A DNA stretch of 5,600 nt from CAZHDI01 sp964531285 (GTDB lineage Bacteria > Pseudomonadota > Alphaproteobacteria > JAJFIK01), in the NCBI GenBank assembly GCA_964531285.1, contig CAZHDI010000152.1, positions 1 to 5,600 on the forward strand. Direction: 5' to 3'. Under the pieces are notes generated by a model that was not told where the DNA came from, ran no database searches, and worked only from the letters and a program-made list of their open reading frames with translations. Numbering within the stretch: the stretch's first letter is position 1; every line of letters begins with the position of its first letter. This document shows positions 5,518-5,600 of this stretch, piece by piece. A program made the position numbers and the translations under genes.

Positions 5518-5600
5518 TACGGCAAAGGCGGCGCCGCGAACCGCGCCACACGCGGGAGTGGTCGATGGCAGCCCTGCGCGCTAGGGTGCGGCGCCCTGAG

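Overview
The window is ordinary chromosomal DNA from a high-GC alphaproteobacterium. A Caulobacterales/Maricaulales-type lineage is my best guess, from the protein flavour, the GC-biased third codon positions and the lack of any mobile-element signature. I recognise six genes: the 3' end of a glutamate synthase-like gene, an XRE-type regulator, a 97-residue unknown, a secreted beta-barrel-like protein, an MFS transporter and an MltB-family lytic transglycosylase.

Layout. Positions 1-465 (+) hold the C-terminal end of an FMN/Fe-S glutamate synthase-family protein. It converges, 15 bases apart, on a minus-strand regulator (481-1197) with an N-terminal helix-turn-helix and a degenerate LexA/S24-like C-terminal half. 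A 323-base gene-poor stretch (1198-1520) follows and contains one clean inverted repeat. A small unrecognised plus-strand gene (1521-1814) ends at a convincing intrinsic terminator (1823-1855). The minus-strand gene 1902-2666 encodes a secreted protein with a signal peptide and a C-terminal phenylalanine, starts at GTG, and has a good sigma70-type promoter (TTGTGA, 17 bases, TAATAT) and a good ribosome binding site. Divergent from it is a DHA1/TetA-like 12-helix MFS transporter (2914-4179), which lacks a clear ribosome binding site at its ATG. The transporter converges, 10 bases apart, on the transglycosylase (4190-5458, minus).

The main anomaly is in the transglycosylase. One in-frame TAG codon (4616-4618) splits it into a catalytic N-terminal part and a C-terminal part with a peptidoglycan-binding domain. 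The frame is intact on both sides, so this is a single nonsense change, a sequence error or a readthrough candidate, not a frameshift.

The genes do not form an operon. Each gene is transcribed away from or towards its neighbour, so each is probably its own transcription unit, and I see no shared pathway. Two genes act on the envelope (beta-barrel protein and transglycosylase) and one in export across the inner membrane, but this may be coincidence. I found no CRISPR array, tRNA, rRNA, insertion sequence or phage module, and no convincing new multi-gene system.
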